Shown here: piece by piece, positions 40,820 through 52,770 of the stretch
How positions within the stretch are numbered: the stretch's first letter is position 1
Layout: the number at the start of each line of letters is the position of its first letter
Origin: Candidatus Thiodiazotropha endoloripes
GTDB taxonomy: Bacteria > Pseudomonadota > Gammaproteobacteria > Chromatiales > Chromatiaceae
Assembly: GCA_001709035.1 (NCBI GenBank)
Contig: LVKA01000019.1
Location: forward strand, 248,001-312,000
Length of the DNA stretch: 64,000 nt
Direction: 5' to 3'
Made by a program: the position numbers and the translations under genes
The notes under the pieces: model-generated
What the model saw: the letters and a program-made list of their open reading frames with translations, nothing else
Database searches by the model: none
What the model was told of the DNA's origin: nothing

Positions 40820-40945
40820 CTCTGGCCACCCAGAGTAGACTTGCATGTTCCAGCCACTACCGACATTTCCACGTGGCCTTGTCAGTGGAAGCTGGAAATT
40901 CTTCTGTTTCTAAATACCAAGCTGATATTAGACCCTCGCTGGAGA

Positions 40946-42289
40946 GTGAAATTGGACCTTTGGCACCGCTGCACCGAGCACCTGGAGCAAGTACTCTCAC
41001 CACAGCAATACAACACCTGGATCCGGCCACTACAAATCATTGAAGACGCCAAACTGCTGCGACTACTCGCGCCGAACCGCTTTGTACTCGACTGGGTCCG
41101 CAATCACTACCTGGATATGATCCAGAACCATCTGAATGTGGTGTGTAATGGGCAGGCGCCCAAGGTCCTAATCGAGATCGGTTCAAAAAGCCGGCCACAG
41201 AAGAAACAGCAGATCACACCACCTCAACCAATAACCGTCACCTCGGGTGGTGAGAATACAACACCGATCCAGAGTAATCTCAACCAGAGCTTTGTATTCG
41301 ATACCTTTGTCGAAGGTAAATCCAATCAGATTGCCCGTGCCGCCTCCATGCAGATAGGCGAAAATCCAGGTAAAGCGTACAACCCCCTATTTATATATGG
41401 TGGCGTGGGTCTCGGTAAAACCCACCTGATGCACGCCGTTGGCAACATGATGCTGAAAAAGAATCCACAGGCCCGTGTTGTCTATCTGCATTCCGAGCGA
41501 TTCGTAGCGGAGATGGTCAAGGCACTTCAGCACAACACCATTGACCAGTTCAAAAAGAAGTACCGTTCCGTGAATGCTCTGCTGATCGATGATATTCAGT
41601 TTTTCGCGGGCAAGGAGCGCTCACAGGAAGAATTCTTTCACACCTTCAATGCACTGTTCGAATCCCAGCAGCAGATCATTCTATCCAGCGACCGTTTCCC
41701 TAAAGAGGTAACCGGCCTTGAAGAGCGGCTCAAATCAAGATTTGGCTGGGGGCTGACCGTTGCCATTGAACCGCCGGATCTTGAGACCAGAGTCGCCATC
41801 CTGCAGAGTAAGGCACTACAACTGAATGCTGAGTTACCCACCGAAGTTGCTTTCTTTATGGGCAAGCGCATCCGATCCAACATTCGTGAACTGGAGGGTG
41901 CGTTAAGACGGGTGATTGCCAACGCTACCTTCACCGGTCGGGACATCAATTTGGATTTCGCCAAGAACGCACTCCGGGATATGCTGGCTGCACATGACAA
42001 ACAGATTACCATTGAAAATATTCAAAAGACGGTAGCGGAATATTTTCAGATCAGAACATCCGATCTGGTCTCTTCAAAACGAAGTCGATCGATCGCAAGA
42101 CCGAGACAGATTGCCATGACTCTGGCAAAAGAGCTGACCAATCACAGTCTCCCGGAAATAGGCAGTGCCTTTGGTGGCAGAGATCACACGACAGTGATCC
42201 ATGCCAACCGAAAGGTTAAAGAGTTAAGAGAGAGTGACCCGAGAATATCGGAAGATTATTCCAATCTGTTAAGAACACTGAGTAGTTAG
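40946..42289 (+). CDS. dnaA: Chromosomal replication initiator DnaA
   Basis: The 447-residue protein has domain I ([26 protein letters not shown]), the AAA+ domain (Walker [10 protein letters not shown], Walker [14 protein letters not shown]) and the C-terminal DNA-binding domain with the signature [11 protein letters not shown]. No ATG fits the N-terminus. GTG at 40946 gives a family-like start, but GGAG at 40941 is nearly adjacent; TTG at 40952 would have better spacing. Either way domain I is complete. DnaA boxes flank the gene. Confidence 0.95.
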   Translation: MKLDLWHRCTEHLEQVLSPQQYNTWIRPLQIIEDAKLLRLLAPNRFVLDWVRNHYLDMIQNHLNVVCNGQAPKVLIEIGSKSRPQKKQQITPPQPITVTSGGENTTPIQSNLNQSFVFDTFVEGKSNQIARAASMQIGENPGKAYNPLFIYGGVGLGKTHLMHAVGNMMLKKNPQARVVYLHSERFVAEMVKALQHNTIDQFKKKYRSVNALLIDDIQFFAGKERSQEEFFHTFNALFESQQQIILSSDRFPKEVTGLEERLKSRFGWGLTVAIEPPDLETRVAILQSKALQLNAELPTEVAFFMGKRIRSNIRELEGALRRVIANATFTGRDINLDFAKNALRDMLAAHDKQITIENIQKTVAEYFQIRTSDLVSSKRSRSIARPRQIAMTLAKELTNHSLPEIGSAFGGRDHTTVIHANRKVKELRESDPRISEDYSNLLRTLSS

Positions 42290-42298
42290 TGTGGATAA
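42290..42298 (-). promoter_or_regulatory. Perfect DnaA box at the start of the predicted oriC
   Basis: TGTGGATAA begins immediately after the dnaA stop codon and is an exact high-affinity box in reverse orientation. Confidence 0.8.
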
Positions 42299-42334
42299 AA
42301 TGTTTAAAAAAAGCGAAAAATTTATACAGCTTAG

Positions 42335-42343
42335 TTATCCACA
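42335..42343 (+). promoter_or_regulatory. Perfect DnaA box in predicted oriC
   Basis: TTATCCACA is the exact consensus in forward orientation, 36 bp from the inverse box at 42290. Confidence 0.8.
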
Positions 42344-42516
42344 ATCCGTTAACACTTATTCAGCAGGATTAGAGGCGTTCAACACAGAGGGAAAAAACAA
42401 GAATTTCTCTTAAAAAACAAATAGATATACAAGATAGACTTAGATATCTACAGGCCTAATAATAATAACAGGTCTATATATCTAAAAATATACTATTAAG
42501 ATACTGAGTGGATAAC

Positions 42517-43617
42517 ATGAAAATCAGCACCGAACGAGAAAACCTGCTTGGACCACTACAGAAGATTGCAGGTGTTGTCGAACGTAGGCAGACACTGCCC
42601 ATACTGGCAAACATTCTGGTCAATGCTAACCATGGCCAATTAAACCTCACAGCAACAGATCTGGAAGTTGAATTGAAAACAGAGACTGAAGCGGAATGTG
42701 ATGGAGATGCTGACTTCACGATACCGGCAAGAAAGCTACTCGACATCTGCAAGGCTCTTCCGGAATCAGCAAAAGTGTCACTGGATATCAGTGAAGACAA
42801 AGTCAAATTGCAATCGGGTAGAAGCCGTTTCTCACTCAGTGTTCTACCGGCTCGTGACTACCCGGTGATCGAACCGACACCCAGTAGCACAGTATTCACA
42901 ATCAAAGAGTCCATACTCAATACGCTGATCGAGAATACCCAATTTGCCATGGCGCAACAGGACGTTCGTTACTATCTCAATGGCATGTTACTGGAACTCA
43001 CCGGGGGTGACATAAGAACGGTTGCAACGGATGGTCACCGACTAGCCATGAGTCAGTCATTGAACACCATCGATGATAAAACCAACCTCCAGGTTATCCT
43101 GCCAAGAAAGGCTGTCATCGAACTCAGTCGACTGCTTGGTGACAACGACAATGACATCAAAGTTGAACTCAGCAACAGTTACATCAAGGTTCTTTTTGAG
43201 AAGACGGTTTTTACCTCAAAACTGATCGATGGAAGATTTCCTGAGTATCAGCGTGTCATGCCAACAGGATCAGACAAAGAAGTCGAAGCCGAAAAGAGTT
43301 CAATCAAGCAATCCCTCACAAGAGCATCCATACTTTCAAATGAAAAGTACCGTGGCATAAGATTTCATCTTTCAAACAATCTACTTGAACTACAAGCGCA
43401 TAACCCAGAGCAAGAGGAATCCGAGGAAGAGCTGGAAGTAAACTATCAGGGAGATGAACTCAAAATTGGTTTCAATGTGGGCTACATCCTCGACGCTATA
43501 TCCGCGATAAAAGAGGATACGATTATCATTGAATTGAAAGACACCAACAGCAGTGCCCTGATCTATGGCAAGGACAACAAAGACAGTAAATACGTTGTCA
43601 TGCCTATGAGAATCTAG
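42517..43617 (+). CDS. dnaN: DNA polymerase III beta sliding clamp
   Basis: The 366-residue protein starts MKISTERENLLGPLQKIAGVVERRQTLPILANIL; an in-frame GTG 9 nt upstream is rejected. The three-fold clamp repeats are complete, and the C-terminus ends with the family phrase KYVVMPMRI. The clamp encircles DNA and tethers polymerase III. The one-mismatch DnaA box overlaps its ribosome-binding region. Confidence 0.97.
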   Translation: MKISTERENLLGPLQKIAGVVERRQTLPILANILVNANHGQLNLTATDLEVELKTETEAECDGDADFTIPARKLLDICKALPESAKVSLDISEDKVKLQSGRSRFSLSVLPARDYPVIEPTPSSTVFTIKESILNTLIENTQFAMAQQDVRYYLNGMLLELTGGDIRTVATDGHRLAMSQSLNTIDDKTNLQVILPRKAVIELSRLLGDNDNDIKVELSNSYIKVLFEKTVFTSKLIDGRFPEYQRVMPTGSDKEVEAEKSSIKQSLTRASILSNEKYRGIRFHLSNNLLELQAHNPEQEESEEELEVNYQGDELKIGFNVGYILDAISAIKEDTIIIELKDTNSSALIYGKDNKDSKYVVMPMRI

Positions 43618-43646
43618 AAACGGCAAAACGTACAACTCTAAACACA

Positions 43647-44717
43647 TTGCATCTGCAAAGACTCAAGATACAAAATCTCCGCAATATCTCAAACGCGGAG
43701 ATTTTTCCATCAGACAACCTGAACATCATTACCGGTGCAAACGGCGCCGGTAAAACCACACTTCTAGAATCAATTTATCTATTGGCTCGGACCAGGTCAT
43801 TCAGACAGAGTCAAAATAGAACACTCATTAAGTCAGGTGAAGAGGCACTGACAATATTTTCAGAGATACAGAGTGAAGCAGGAACTAAGTACAGGATAGG
43901 TCTCAGTAAGAAAAAAGAGGGCACCACAGTACACAAAGACAGAAAAAAAATAACAAAACTCTCTGAATTGGCAAAATCTCTCCCTCTTACCATTATCACT
44001 CCCAACATCCAGCGAATCGTAGAAGAGGGGCCAGTACACAGAAGAAAACTTCTGAATTGGGGAATGTTCCACGTGGAACCTTTTTATGCTCAGCTGGCTC
44101 AGCGATATAATCAGACTATCTCGCAGAGAAACCGTGCACTCTCTGGAAACCGGGACGATTTGAAAGTTTGGACAAGACAGTTGGTCGAATTGGGTGATCA
44201 GTTAAACCAACTTCAAAAAAACTATCTCGAAGATTGGAATCAGGCGCTCACGGAGTTATCGGCTACCCAGGATAGTGGATACCGATGCAGACTCGAACTC
44301 TACAGTGGGTGGAGAAAAGGAACCAGTTTTGAAGAAGCTTTGGATGAACTGACCCGGACAGACCGTGAGAGGGGATTCACTTCAGCAGGACCCCACCGAC
44401 TGGACGTTAAGATTTACGTGGATCAAAGGGGTGTAAAAAACTACTTCTCCAGGGGGCAGAACAAACTGCTGGCCTTAAATCTCATGCTTGCTCAGACAAT
44501 GTTGTTACAGATAAAAAAGGAAGAGAAACCGATCTTGCTGGTAGACGATTTACAATCAGAACTTGATCAAGACCGGTGCTTACAGATTCTGCAAACCATC
44601 TCAGACTTAAAGATTCAAACCTTCATAACAGATCTGACAAAAAGTATTGGTGACTCCATCGAAGAGGATAAATATAAAATGTTCCACGTGGAACATGGCC
44701 AGTTTGCAGAGATTTAA
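43647..44717 (+). CDS. recF: DNA replication and repair protein RecF
   Basis: The 356-residue SMC-like ATPase has Walker A GANGAGKTT (residues 30-38), the signature segment FTSAGPHRLDVKIY and Walker B ILLVDDLQSELD. It loads RecA at gaps. The start appears to be TTG at 43647 (MHLQRLKIQNLRNIS); no ATG fits and no good ribosome site is seen. Two parS sites lie inside the gene, each read in the same frame as Met-Phe-His-Val-Glu; the second covers the extreme C-terminus. Confidence 0.94.
   Translation: MHLQRLKIQNLRNISNAEIFPSDNLNIITGANGAGKTTLLESIYLLARTRSFRQSQNRTLIKSGEEALTIFSEIQSEAGTKYRIGLSKKKEGTTVHKDRKKITKLSELAKSLPLTIITPNIQRIVEEGPVHRRKLLNWGMFHVEPFYAQLAQRYNQTISQRNRALSGNRDDLKVWTRQLVELGDQLNQLQKNYLEDWNQALTELSATQDSGYRCRLELYSGWRKGTSFEEALDELTRTDRERGFTSAGPHRLDVKIYVDQRGVKNYFSRGQNKLLALNLMLAQTMLLQIKKEEKPILLVDDLQSELDQDRCLQILQTISDLKIQTFITDLTKSIGDSIEEDKYKMFHVEHGQFAEI
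44065..44080. promoter_or_regulatory. parS: parS site 1, inside recF
   Basis: TGTTCCACGTGGAACC matches the 16-bp parS consensus of Pseudomonas-type chromosomes in 15 of 16 palindromic positions. ParB, encoded about 16 kb away, is the expected ligand. Confidence 0.88.
44680..44695. promoter_or_regulatory. parS: parS site 2, at the 3' end of recF
   Basis: TGTTCCACGTGGAACA is a perfect 16-bp palindrome and an exact match to the parS consensus. It lies 600 bp from site 1 and about 2.3 kb from the predicted oriC. Confidence 0.92.
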
Positions 44718-44746
44718 ATCGGTCGTATATCGGGTGAAAGTGTAGG

Positions 44747-44752
44747 TATAAT
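44747..44752 (+). promoter_or_regulatory. Possible -10 element upstream of gyrB
   Basis: A perfect TATAAT lies 43 nt upstream of the gyrB ATG in the 77-bp recF-gyrB gap. No good -35 is seen, so the assignment is tentative. Confidence 0.4.
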
Positions 44753-44773
44753 AGGCCCTTTTAACCAATATAG

Positions 44774-47200
<2,427 letters not shown>

Positions 47201-47212
47201 TCCTAATATTAG

Positions 47213-47240
47213 CAGCGTAAGTGAGTATTCACTTACGCTG
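47213..47240. terminator. 12-bp perfect hairpin between convergent gyrB and plsC
   Basis: CAGCGTAAGTGA (47213-47224) and TCACTTACGCTG (47229-47240) pair perfectly around a 4-nt loop. Placed 13 nt after gyrB and 23 nt before the plsC stop, it is well placed as a two-way terminator, although T-runs are short. Confidence 0.65.
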
Positions 47241-47262
47241 TAATGATAGGTTTTAAAGAAAA

Positions 47263-47985
47263 TTAAGTTCTTTCTTTAGGTAAACCGTCGACAGTGGATT
47301 CGATCCACTCTTCAGCCTCCTTGTTGATTTCGGAGGATGACTTACCCGCTGTCTCAATGAGTGGACCGATCACGACATCGATCACCCCTGGGTATTTGCG
47401 CAGATCCCGTCGGCGCCAGAAAACCCCGGCATTGTGTGCTACCGGAAGAACCGGATAACCTGATTTCTCAGCCAGAATTGCACCGCCGATTCCGTAGCGT
47501 TTGCGGGTGCCTGGAGCAACCCGGGTGCCCTCAGGAAAGACGAATACGTGGTTGCCTGATTTGAGTCGTTCAATACCCTGTTCAATAATCTGTTCCACGG
47601 CTTTGCGACCAGACTTGCGGTCGATGGCGATGGGGCGGAAGTAGATCATGATCCAGCCAAAGAATGGTACGAACAGTAACTCCCTCTTCAAAACCCAGGA
47701 TTTGGCGCCGGGTATGACACTGATCAGGGCAATGGTCTCCCAGGCCGATTGATGCTTGGCGAAGATGATGCAGTTGTTTTCCGGCAGATGTTCCATACCT
47801 GTGACCCGATAGGTCAAGCCACAAAAGAATTTCAGAGCCCAGAGATTGAGACGGCTCCAACTGGTATCGAAAAAATGAACATATTTTCGTGGTAGCGCCC
47901 AGGCGACCAGACTGCCAACGGTGGCAATGACGATGGTGGTCATCACCAGAAATGTGAAATAGAGAATCGATCTAAGCAGGATCAT
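47263..47985 (-). CDS. plsC: 1-acyl-sn-glycerol-3-phosphate acyltransferase
   Basis: The 240-residue membrane-associated enzyme makes phosphatidic acid. Acyltransferase motifs are visible: KHQSAWET (with Glu in place of Asp in the HX4D box, as in many proteobacterial members), FRPIAIDR, FPEGTRVAPG and a Pro-Val block PVLPVAHN. One N-terminal membrane helix is present. It overlaps the gmhB stop by 4 nt (ATGA type). Confidence 0.92.
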   Translation of the reverse strand: MILLRSILYFTFLVMTTIVIATVGSLVAWALPRKYVHFFDTSWSRLNLWALKFFCGLTYRVTGMEHLPENNCIIFAKHQSAWETIALISVIPGAKSWVLKRELLFVPFFGWIMIYFRPIAIDRKSGRKAVEQIIEQGIERLKSGNHVFVFPEGTRVAPGTRKRYGIGGAILAEKSGYPVLPVAHNAGVFWRRRDLRKYPGVIDVVIGPLIETAGKSSSEINKEAEEWIESTVDGLPKERT

Positions 47986-48533
47986 TGGGGGTCCATCTCA
48001 TTGATGAGTTGTTGGGCGTAGCTGTTTAGGTTTTCGTAGACAGGTGTTTGTGCCAGCTTACCTGAAAGTTGTTTGATGGTTTTCTCGCCATTGCCACTGC
48101 GTACCAGAATGGGTTGGGCACCGATTTTGGCTGCGGCCTGCAGATCCCTCAGAGAATCACCGACGATCGGTACATCGTTCAAAGTGGTTTGGCTGCGCTT
48201 CGCGATCGTCTCATAGAGGCCGGTGCCTGGTTTGCGGCAGTTACACCCCTCATCCGGTCCGTGGGGGCAGAAAACGATAGCCTCGATATGTCCACCAACC
48301 TGTTGCACCGCATCGACCATTTTCTCGTGAATCCGATTCAATGTCTCTATATCGAACAGACCTCGGGCCAGACCTGACTGATTGGTTGCGACAAACACCC
48401 GGTATCCGGCGCGGCTGAGTCTGGCGATGGCATCGAGGCTGCCGTCGATCGGCTGCCATTCGTCCGGATGTTTGATGTATGCGTCGGAATCGTGATTGAT
48501 CACCCCATCCCTGTCGAGAATTATTAGTTTCAT
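47982..48533 (-). CDS. gmhB: D-glycero-beta-D-manno-heptose-1,7-bisphosphate 7-phosphatase
   Basis: The 183-residue HAD phosphatase has the nucleophile motif ILDRDGVINHDSD, the motif ATNQSGLARG, and the zinc loop CPHGPDEGCNCRKPGTGL with its four ligands. It acts in LPS heptose synthesis. The 17-nt gap before it contains the dyad AGTAAG-tg-CTTACT (48536-48549). Confidence 0.93.
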   Translation of the reverse strand: MKLIILDRDGVINHDSDAYIKHPDEWQPIDGSLDAIARLSRAGYRVFVATNQSGLARGLFDIETLNRIHEKMVDAVQQVGGHIEAIVFCPHGPDEGCNCRKPGTGLYETIAKRSQTTLNDVPIVGDSLRDLQAAAKIGAQPILVRSGNGEKTIKQLSGKLAQTPVYENLNSYAQQLINEMDPQ

Positions 48534-48550
48534 GAAGTAAGTGCTTACTA

Positions 48551-48886
48551 TCAGTCTACATCTTTAAATTCCGAGACACGTACTCGTCCATTGATCATTC
48601 GGGAATTCCTTTTGTCGAGCTTCGCCATCTTCTCCCAGAATGCCTTGTTGAGGTCAAAATTCTGGGCAATGGCAGTTCCCATCACCAAGATCAACAGATC
48701 AGCTACCTCTTCTGCCAGGTCGCTTTTTGCTTTCCCCTTGGTGACACAGGCGGAGATCTCCCCCAGCTCTTCAGCCATCAGCGCTACCCGGTAGTTCATC
48801 TCTTCACCACCGGTTTCACGAAATCGATGTTTGTCGTGAAATGCCTGTACCGCTGCCAGCATCTGCTGGTAGGAGTCCTCATTCAT
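48551..48886 (-). CDS. MazG-like nucleotide pyrophosphohydrolase
   Basis: The 111-residue all-helical protein has the MazG metal motif EELGEISACVTKGKAKSDLAEEVADLLIL, that is ExxE followed by ExxD. The substrate is unknown; NTP or dNTP clean-up is the family theme. Its ATG overlaps the glyS stop by 4 nt, an unusual partner for glyS. Confidence 0.85.
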   Translation of the reverse strand: MNEDSYQQMLAAVQAFHDKHRFRETGGEEMNYRVALMAEELGEISACVTKGKAKSDLAEEVADLLILVMGTAIAQNFDLNKAFWEKMAKLDKRNSRMINGRVRVSEFKDVD

Positions 48887-50973
48887 GACTGGTTTTCCTG
48901 TACCTGCAGACGGGTGATGTCTGCCACAGAGAGAAAAAGTCTTTCCAGTTGGGAGAGTAGCGATAAACGGTTGGTTCGGATCTTCTGGTCATCGGTCATG
49001 ACCATCACCTGATCGAAGAAGCTGTCCACCGGTTCTCTCAACCCCGCCAGAATCTGCAGACCTTTGGCATATTCACCTTTATCGAAAAGTGGTTGGGCCA
49101 AGGGTGCCAGCTCGTCCATCTTTTGAGCGAGTTGATGCTCGGCCTGATCCTCATAGAGGGCCGGATCCGCTTTTTCCGCCAGTGGGTCGCTGCTCTTTTT
49201 CAGAATGTTGCGAATCCGCTTGTTTGCCGCTGACAGACTTTCCGCCTCCGGCAATTTGCTGAAGGCTTCGATGGCCCACACCCGTTGATCGAAATCAGCC
49301 AGGGTTTTGGGTGCCACATCGGCAACGGATTGAAACAGATCCACGCTGATACCCAGCTCACTGTAGATGCCCTTGAGACGCTCCAGCATAAACTGATAAA
49401 CGGACGCGGCTACCTTCTCCTCGGTTAGTTTGTTGCCTAATGAATCTACGATTGACTCGAGTAACGCTGGAAGGTCCAAGGTAAGTGAGTGCTCACGTAT
49501 GATACGCAATGCGCCGAGTGCGGCACGCCGCAGGGCAAATGGATCCTTGTCACCGGTAGGCTTCTGGCCGATGCCAAAGATACCCACCAGGGTATCCAGT
49601 TTTTCGGCTAATGAGACGGCGATGCCGGTTGCTGTCTGCGGTAGTTGATCACCGGAAAATCTCGGCATATAGAACTCGTCCAGCGCCTGAGCCAACTCAT
49701 CCGGTTCCCCATCACGCTGAGCCTGATATCGACCCATGATGCCCTGCATCTCGGGGAATTCGTAGACCATGTTGGTCATCAGATCGCAGCGGCTCAGCAG
49801 TCCGGCACGATAGGCCAGCTCGCTGTTTCCACCACTCTCCTCAGCAATACGTTGTGCCAGTTCGGCAACCCGCTGGGATTTATCGTACATGCTGCCCAGC
49901 TGATTCTGAAAGACCACATGTTTGAGAGATTCCTGATGTTCTGCAAGCGGTTTTTTACCATCCTGCTCCCAGAAAAACATGGCATCCGCCAGGCGCGGTC
50001 TGATTACCCTTTCATTACCCTCTCGGATCAGTTCCGGTTGTGGGCTGTCGATATTGGCGATGGTGATGAAATGGTTCATCAGCTGGCCATCAGCGGTAAA
50101 CAGTGGAAAGTATTTCTGGTTACCTTTCATGGTCGCAACCAGGGCTTCCTGAGGTACCGCTAGAAACCGCTCTTCGAAGCTGGCGGTAATCGGCAGTGGC
50201 CACTCATTGAGTGACGTGACCTCATCCAGAAGACCGGAATCCAGATCGGCCACACCACCAAGCTCGGAGGCACTCTGTTGAACAGATTCCGAGATTTTTT
50301 GTTTACGTTTTTCGAAATCCGCAATCACATAGCCCAGGTCTTCCAGAACTGAGGCGTAGTCCTGAGGGTTGTAGATGGTGATCGCATTGGGATGATGAAA
50401 GCGATGACCATAGGTCAAACGGTCAGCGTCCGCATCGAGCAGTGTACAGGGTACCACCTGATCGCCGAGTAGAAACAGCAGCCAATGAACCGGTCGTACA
50501 AACTGGGCATCTGAATCACCCCAGCGCATGCGCTTAGGGATAGGCAGTTTGTTGAGTGCCTGGCTTGCGATCTCCGGAAGCAGTTCTTCTGCAGGCTTGC
50601 CTTTTGAATGAACACGGTAGCTCAGCCACTCCCCTTTGTCGGTCTTCTGTCGTTGCAACTGATCGACGGTGGTCTGACAGGAGCGGGCGAAACCCTCAGC
50701 TGCTTTGGTGGGGTTGCCCGAATCGTCAAATGCAGCTTGAACAGCGGGTCCGCGACGTTCCATCTCACTGTCGGGTTGCCGAACATCGCAATCCCTGACC
50801 AGCAGTGCCAGACGACGGGGTGTGGCGAACGGTACAACCTCACCGTGGTTCAGATTGGCCTGTTTGAGTCCGGCGACGAACGATTCGGTTAAAGATTGAC
50901 TGAGTCGATTAAGGGCCTTGGGTGGTAGCTCCTCGGTACCCAGTTCAAACAACAGATCTGCTTGATCAGCCAT
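48883..50973 (-). CDS. glyS: Glycyl-tRNA synthetase beta subunit
   Basis: The 696-residue protein starts [21 protein letters not shown] at 50973; an upstream in-frame start inside glyQ is rejected. The conserved blocks [61 protein letters not shown] and the C-terminal anticodon-binding domain are intact. It forms the alpha2beta2 enzyme with GlyQ and overlaps glyQ by 8 nt. Confidence 0.97.
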   Translation of the reverse strand: MADQADLLFELGTEELPPKALNRLSQSLTESFVAGLKQANLNHGEVVPFATPRRLALLVRDCDVRQPDSEMERRGPAVQAAFDDSGNPTKAAEGFARSCQTTVDQLQRQKTDKGEWLSYRVHSKGKPAEELLPEIASQALNKLPIPKRMRWGDSDAQFVRPVHWLLFLLGDQVVPCTLLDADADRLTYGHRFHHPNAITIYNPQDYASVLEDLGYVIADFEKRKQKISESVQQSASELGGVADLDSGLLDEVTSLNEWPLPITASFEERFLAVPQEALVATMKGNQKYFPLFTADGQLMNHFITIANIDSPQPELIREGNERVIRPRLADAMFFWEQDGKKPLAEHQESLKHVVFQNQLGSMYDKSQRVAELAQRIAEESGGNSELAYRAGLLSRCDLMTNMVYEFPEMQGIMGRYQAQRDGEPDELAQALDEFYMPRFSGDQLPQTATGIAVSLAEKLDTLVGIFGIGQKPTGDKDPFALRRAALGALRIIREHSLTLDLPALLESIVDSLGNKLTEEKVAASVYQFMLERLKGIYSELGISVDLFQSVADVAPKTLADFDQRVWAIEAFSKLPEAESLSAANKRIRNILKKSSDPLAEKADPALYEDQAEHQLAQKMDELAPLAQPLFDKGEYAKGLQILAGLREPVDSFFDQVMVMTDDQKIRTNRLSLLSQLERLFLSVADITRLQVQENQS

Positions 50974-51904
50974 TGGCAGCCTCCTTTGATGACTCAAGCA
51001 TGGGAAATCCGAGTCGCTCTCTGGCGTCGTAGTAAGCTTGTGCCACATCGCGCGCCAGACCTCTTACTCGAAGGATATAGCGCTGTCTTTCTGTGACTGA
51101 AATAGCATGGCGGGCATCGAGCAGGTTAAATGTGTGTGATGCCTGAAGTACCTGTTCATAGGCTGGCAGGGGCAGACCCAGTTCTATCAGTTTACGCGAC
51201 TCTTTTTCGCACTGATCGAACTGACCGAATAGGTAATCCACATCCGCATGTTCAAAATTGTAGGCAGACTGCTCAACCTCATTCTGGTGGAACACATCGC
51301 CATAGGTCACGATACCTTGAGGTCCCTCGGTCCAGACCAGGTCATAGATGCTCTCCACACCCTGCAGATACATGGCGATCCGTTCCAGGCCATAGGTGAT
51401 CTCACCGGTCACCGGGCGGCAGTCGAGGCCGCCCACCTGTTGGAAGTAGGTAAACTGGGTTACTTCCATACCGTTGAGCCATACCTCCCAGCCCAGTCCC
51501 CAGGCACCCAATGTGGGGGATTCCCAATTGTCCTCGACAAAACGTATGTCATGAAGACTCAGATCCAGACCGAGCATCTGCAGTGAACCCAGATAGAGCT
51601 CCTGAATATTCTTGGGAGATGGTTTCATCACCACCTGGTACTGGTAGTAGTGCTGTAACCGGTTGGGATTGTCCCCGTAACGTCCATCTGTGGGTCTGCG
51701 GGAAGGCTGAACATAGGCTGCATTCCAGGGTTCCGGTCCGATGGAACGGAGAAAGGTTGCGGTATGGAAGGTACCGGCGCCCATCTCCATATCATAGGGT
51801 TGAAGCACGATGCATCCCTGGTCTGCCCAATAGTCTTGTAGTGCGAAAATCAGGTCCTGAAAAGTCTGAATGTTTCGCTGTTTCGGTTCTGCCGCTTGAT
51901 TCAC
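50966..51904 (-). CDS. glyQ: Glycyl-tRNA synthetase alpha subunit
   Basis: The 312-residue catalytic subunit has the class II motifs [39 protein letters not shown] and [28 protein letters not shown]. The start is GTG at 51904 with GAGGCC upstream; no ATG fits the N-terminus. Confidence 0.97.
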   Translation of the reverse strand: MNQAAEPKQRNIQTFQDLIFALQDYWADQGCIVLQPYDMEMGAGTFHTATFLRSIGPEPWNAAYVQPSRRPTDGRYGDNPNRLQHYYQYQVVMKPSPKNIQELYLGSLQMLGLDLSLHDIRFVEDNWESPTLGAWGLGWEVWLNGMEVTQFTYFQQVGGLDCRPVTGEITYGLERIAMYLQGVESIYDLVWTEGPQGIVTYGDVFHQNEVEQSAYNFEHADVDYLFGQFDQCEKESRKLIELGLPLPAYEQVLQASHTFNLLDARHAISVTERQRYILRVRGLARDVAQAYYDARERLGFPMLESSKEAANG

Positions 51905-52065
51905 AACGAGGCCCCGTTGATGTGGATGAAAACCGCGTAAGTATAACGATGCCGCCTGCCGATGGCTAACTTGGCAGCTGCCCGCGTGCGTCAGAATGGA
52001 GATTTGGGGAAAATTGATTGAATCAGTCGTCGAGTGGCGCGGTTCGGGGGTTCGGAATTGACCCG

Positions 52066-52092
52066 GATTCCGCCAGGAAAACCGGCGGAATC
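52066..52092 (-). terminator. Stem-loop after the DUF2780 gene
   Basis: GATTCCGCC (52066-52074) and GGCGGAATC (52084-52092) pair perfectly around a 9-nt loop, extendable by CC/GG past a one-base bulge. It lies 22 nt beyond the stop of the minus-strand DUF2780 gene. No T-run is seen. Confidence 0.45.
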
Positions 52093-52114
52093 GGAATTAT
52101 TGATGCGTTTACGC

Positions 52115-52564
52115 CTACAGGGAGAGCGCCCCTTTCATCATTGACATGATGTTTTCACCTCCCGCGGATTGAAGGTATTGGAGAACGATCGGCACAAACT
52201 GACCAACCATGTTCGAATCCATGCCCAGGTTTCCGAAAGCGGAGGCCAGGCTGGCCAGGTTTCCGGCCGAGCTGTCACCGCCCAGCATCGAGGCGACGGC
52301 TGTGGCAGCGCCGGATTCCTTACTTGAGCTTTGAGCGCTGGCCATCATCTTGTCGATGCCGGGCACCACGGAGGCGATCTGTGAAAAATCCTCTGCGGAG
52401 AGGTTGTTTTGCGCCATCTGAAACAGAGATCCAGCGCCGCCTGATGCCTGCTCACTGCTGACACCAAGCTGACTGGTCAGTGCATCGAGCAATCCATTGG
52501 CAAAAACCGAAGCGGTGGAAAACAGCAGGGTGAGGGCTAATAGCGTATGGGTAAGAGTCTTCAT
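52115..52564 (-). CDS. DUF2780 secreted protein
   Basis: The 149-residue protein starts MKTLTHTLLALTLLFSTASVFANG at 52564, giving a clean signal peptide (about 22 residues). The mature part has LLDALTSQLGVSSEQASGGAGSLFQMAQNNLSAEDFSQIASVVPGIDKMM and a Gly/Ser-rich region, as in the DUF2780 family. The function is unknown. A longer upstream frame is rejected because it hides the signal peptide. Confidence 0.8.
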   Translation of the reverse strand: MKTLTHTLLALTLLFSTASVFANGLLDALTSQLGVSSEQASGGAGSLFQMAQNNLSAEDFSQIASVVPGIDKMMASAQSSSKESGAATAVASMLGGDSSAGNLASLASAFGNLGMDSNMVGQFVPIVLQYLQSAGGENIMSMMKGALSL

Positions 52565-52770
52565 AGATCCATCCTTATTAGGTATCGATTTGGTCGTGCC
52601 ATTATATTCCCATCCTACTGGGTATAGATCCCATGTTTTGTAAAAGGATGTTGCAAAGTTCTTAATATCTAGCAATTACAATCAATGATTTGACTCCCAA
52701 CGCTTGTTCATTAAGCCTAAACAACCAGGTTTCGGGTATAATTCACCCTTTTTAGAATCGACAAGTTCTC

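Larger units (their letters stand above)
42290..42516. other. oriC: Predicted replication origin (dnaA-dnaN intergenic region)
   Basis: The 227-bp gap is strongly AT-rich. It holds two perfect DnaA boxes (42290-42298, 42335-42343), a one-mismatch box AGTGGATAA (42507-42515) abutting the dnaN start, and a two-mismatch box ATATCTACA (42444-42452). The last is followed by GGCC and then TAATAATAATAA (42457-42468), resembling the box/GC/DnaA-trio order of a basal unwinding element. There is no GATC site in the gap, so Dam/SeqA control of the E. coli kind is unlikely here. A second box lies upstream of dnaA, so a two-part origin is possible. Confidence 0.7.
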
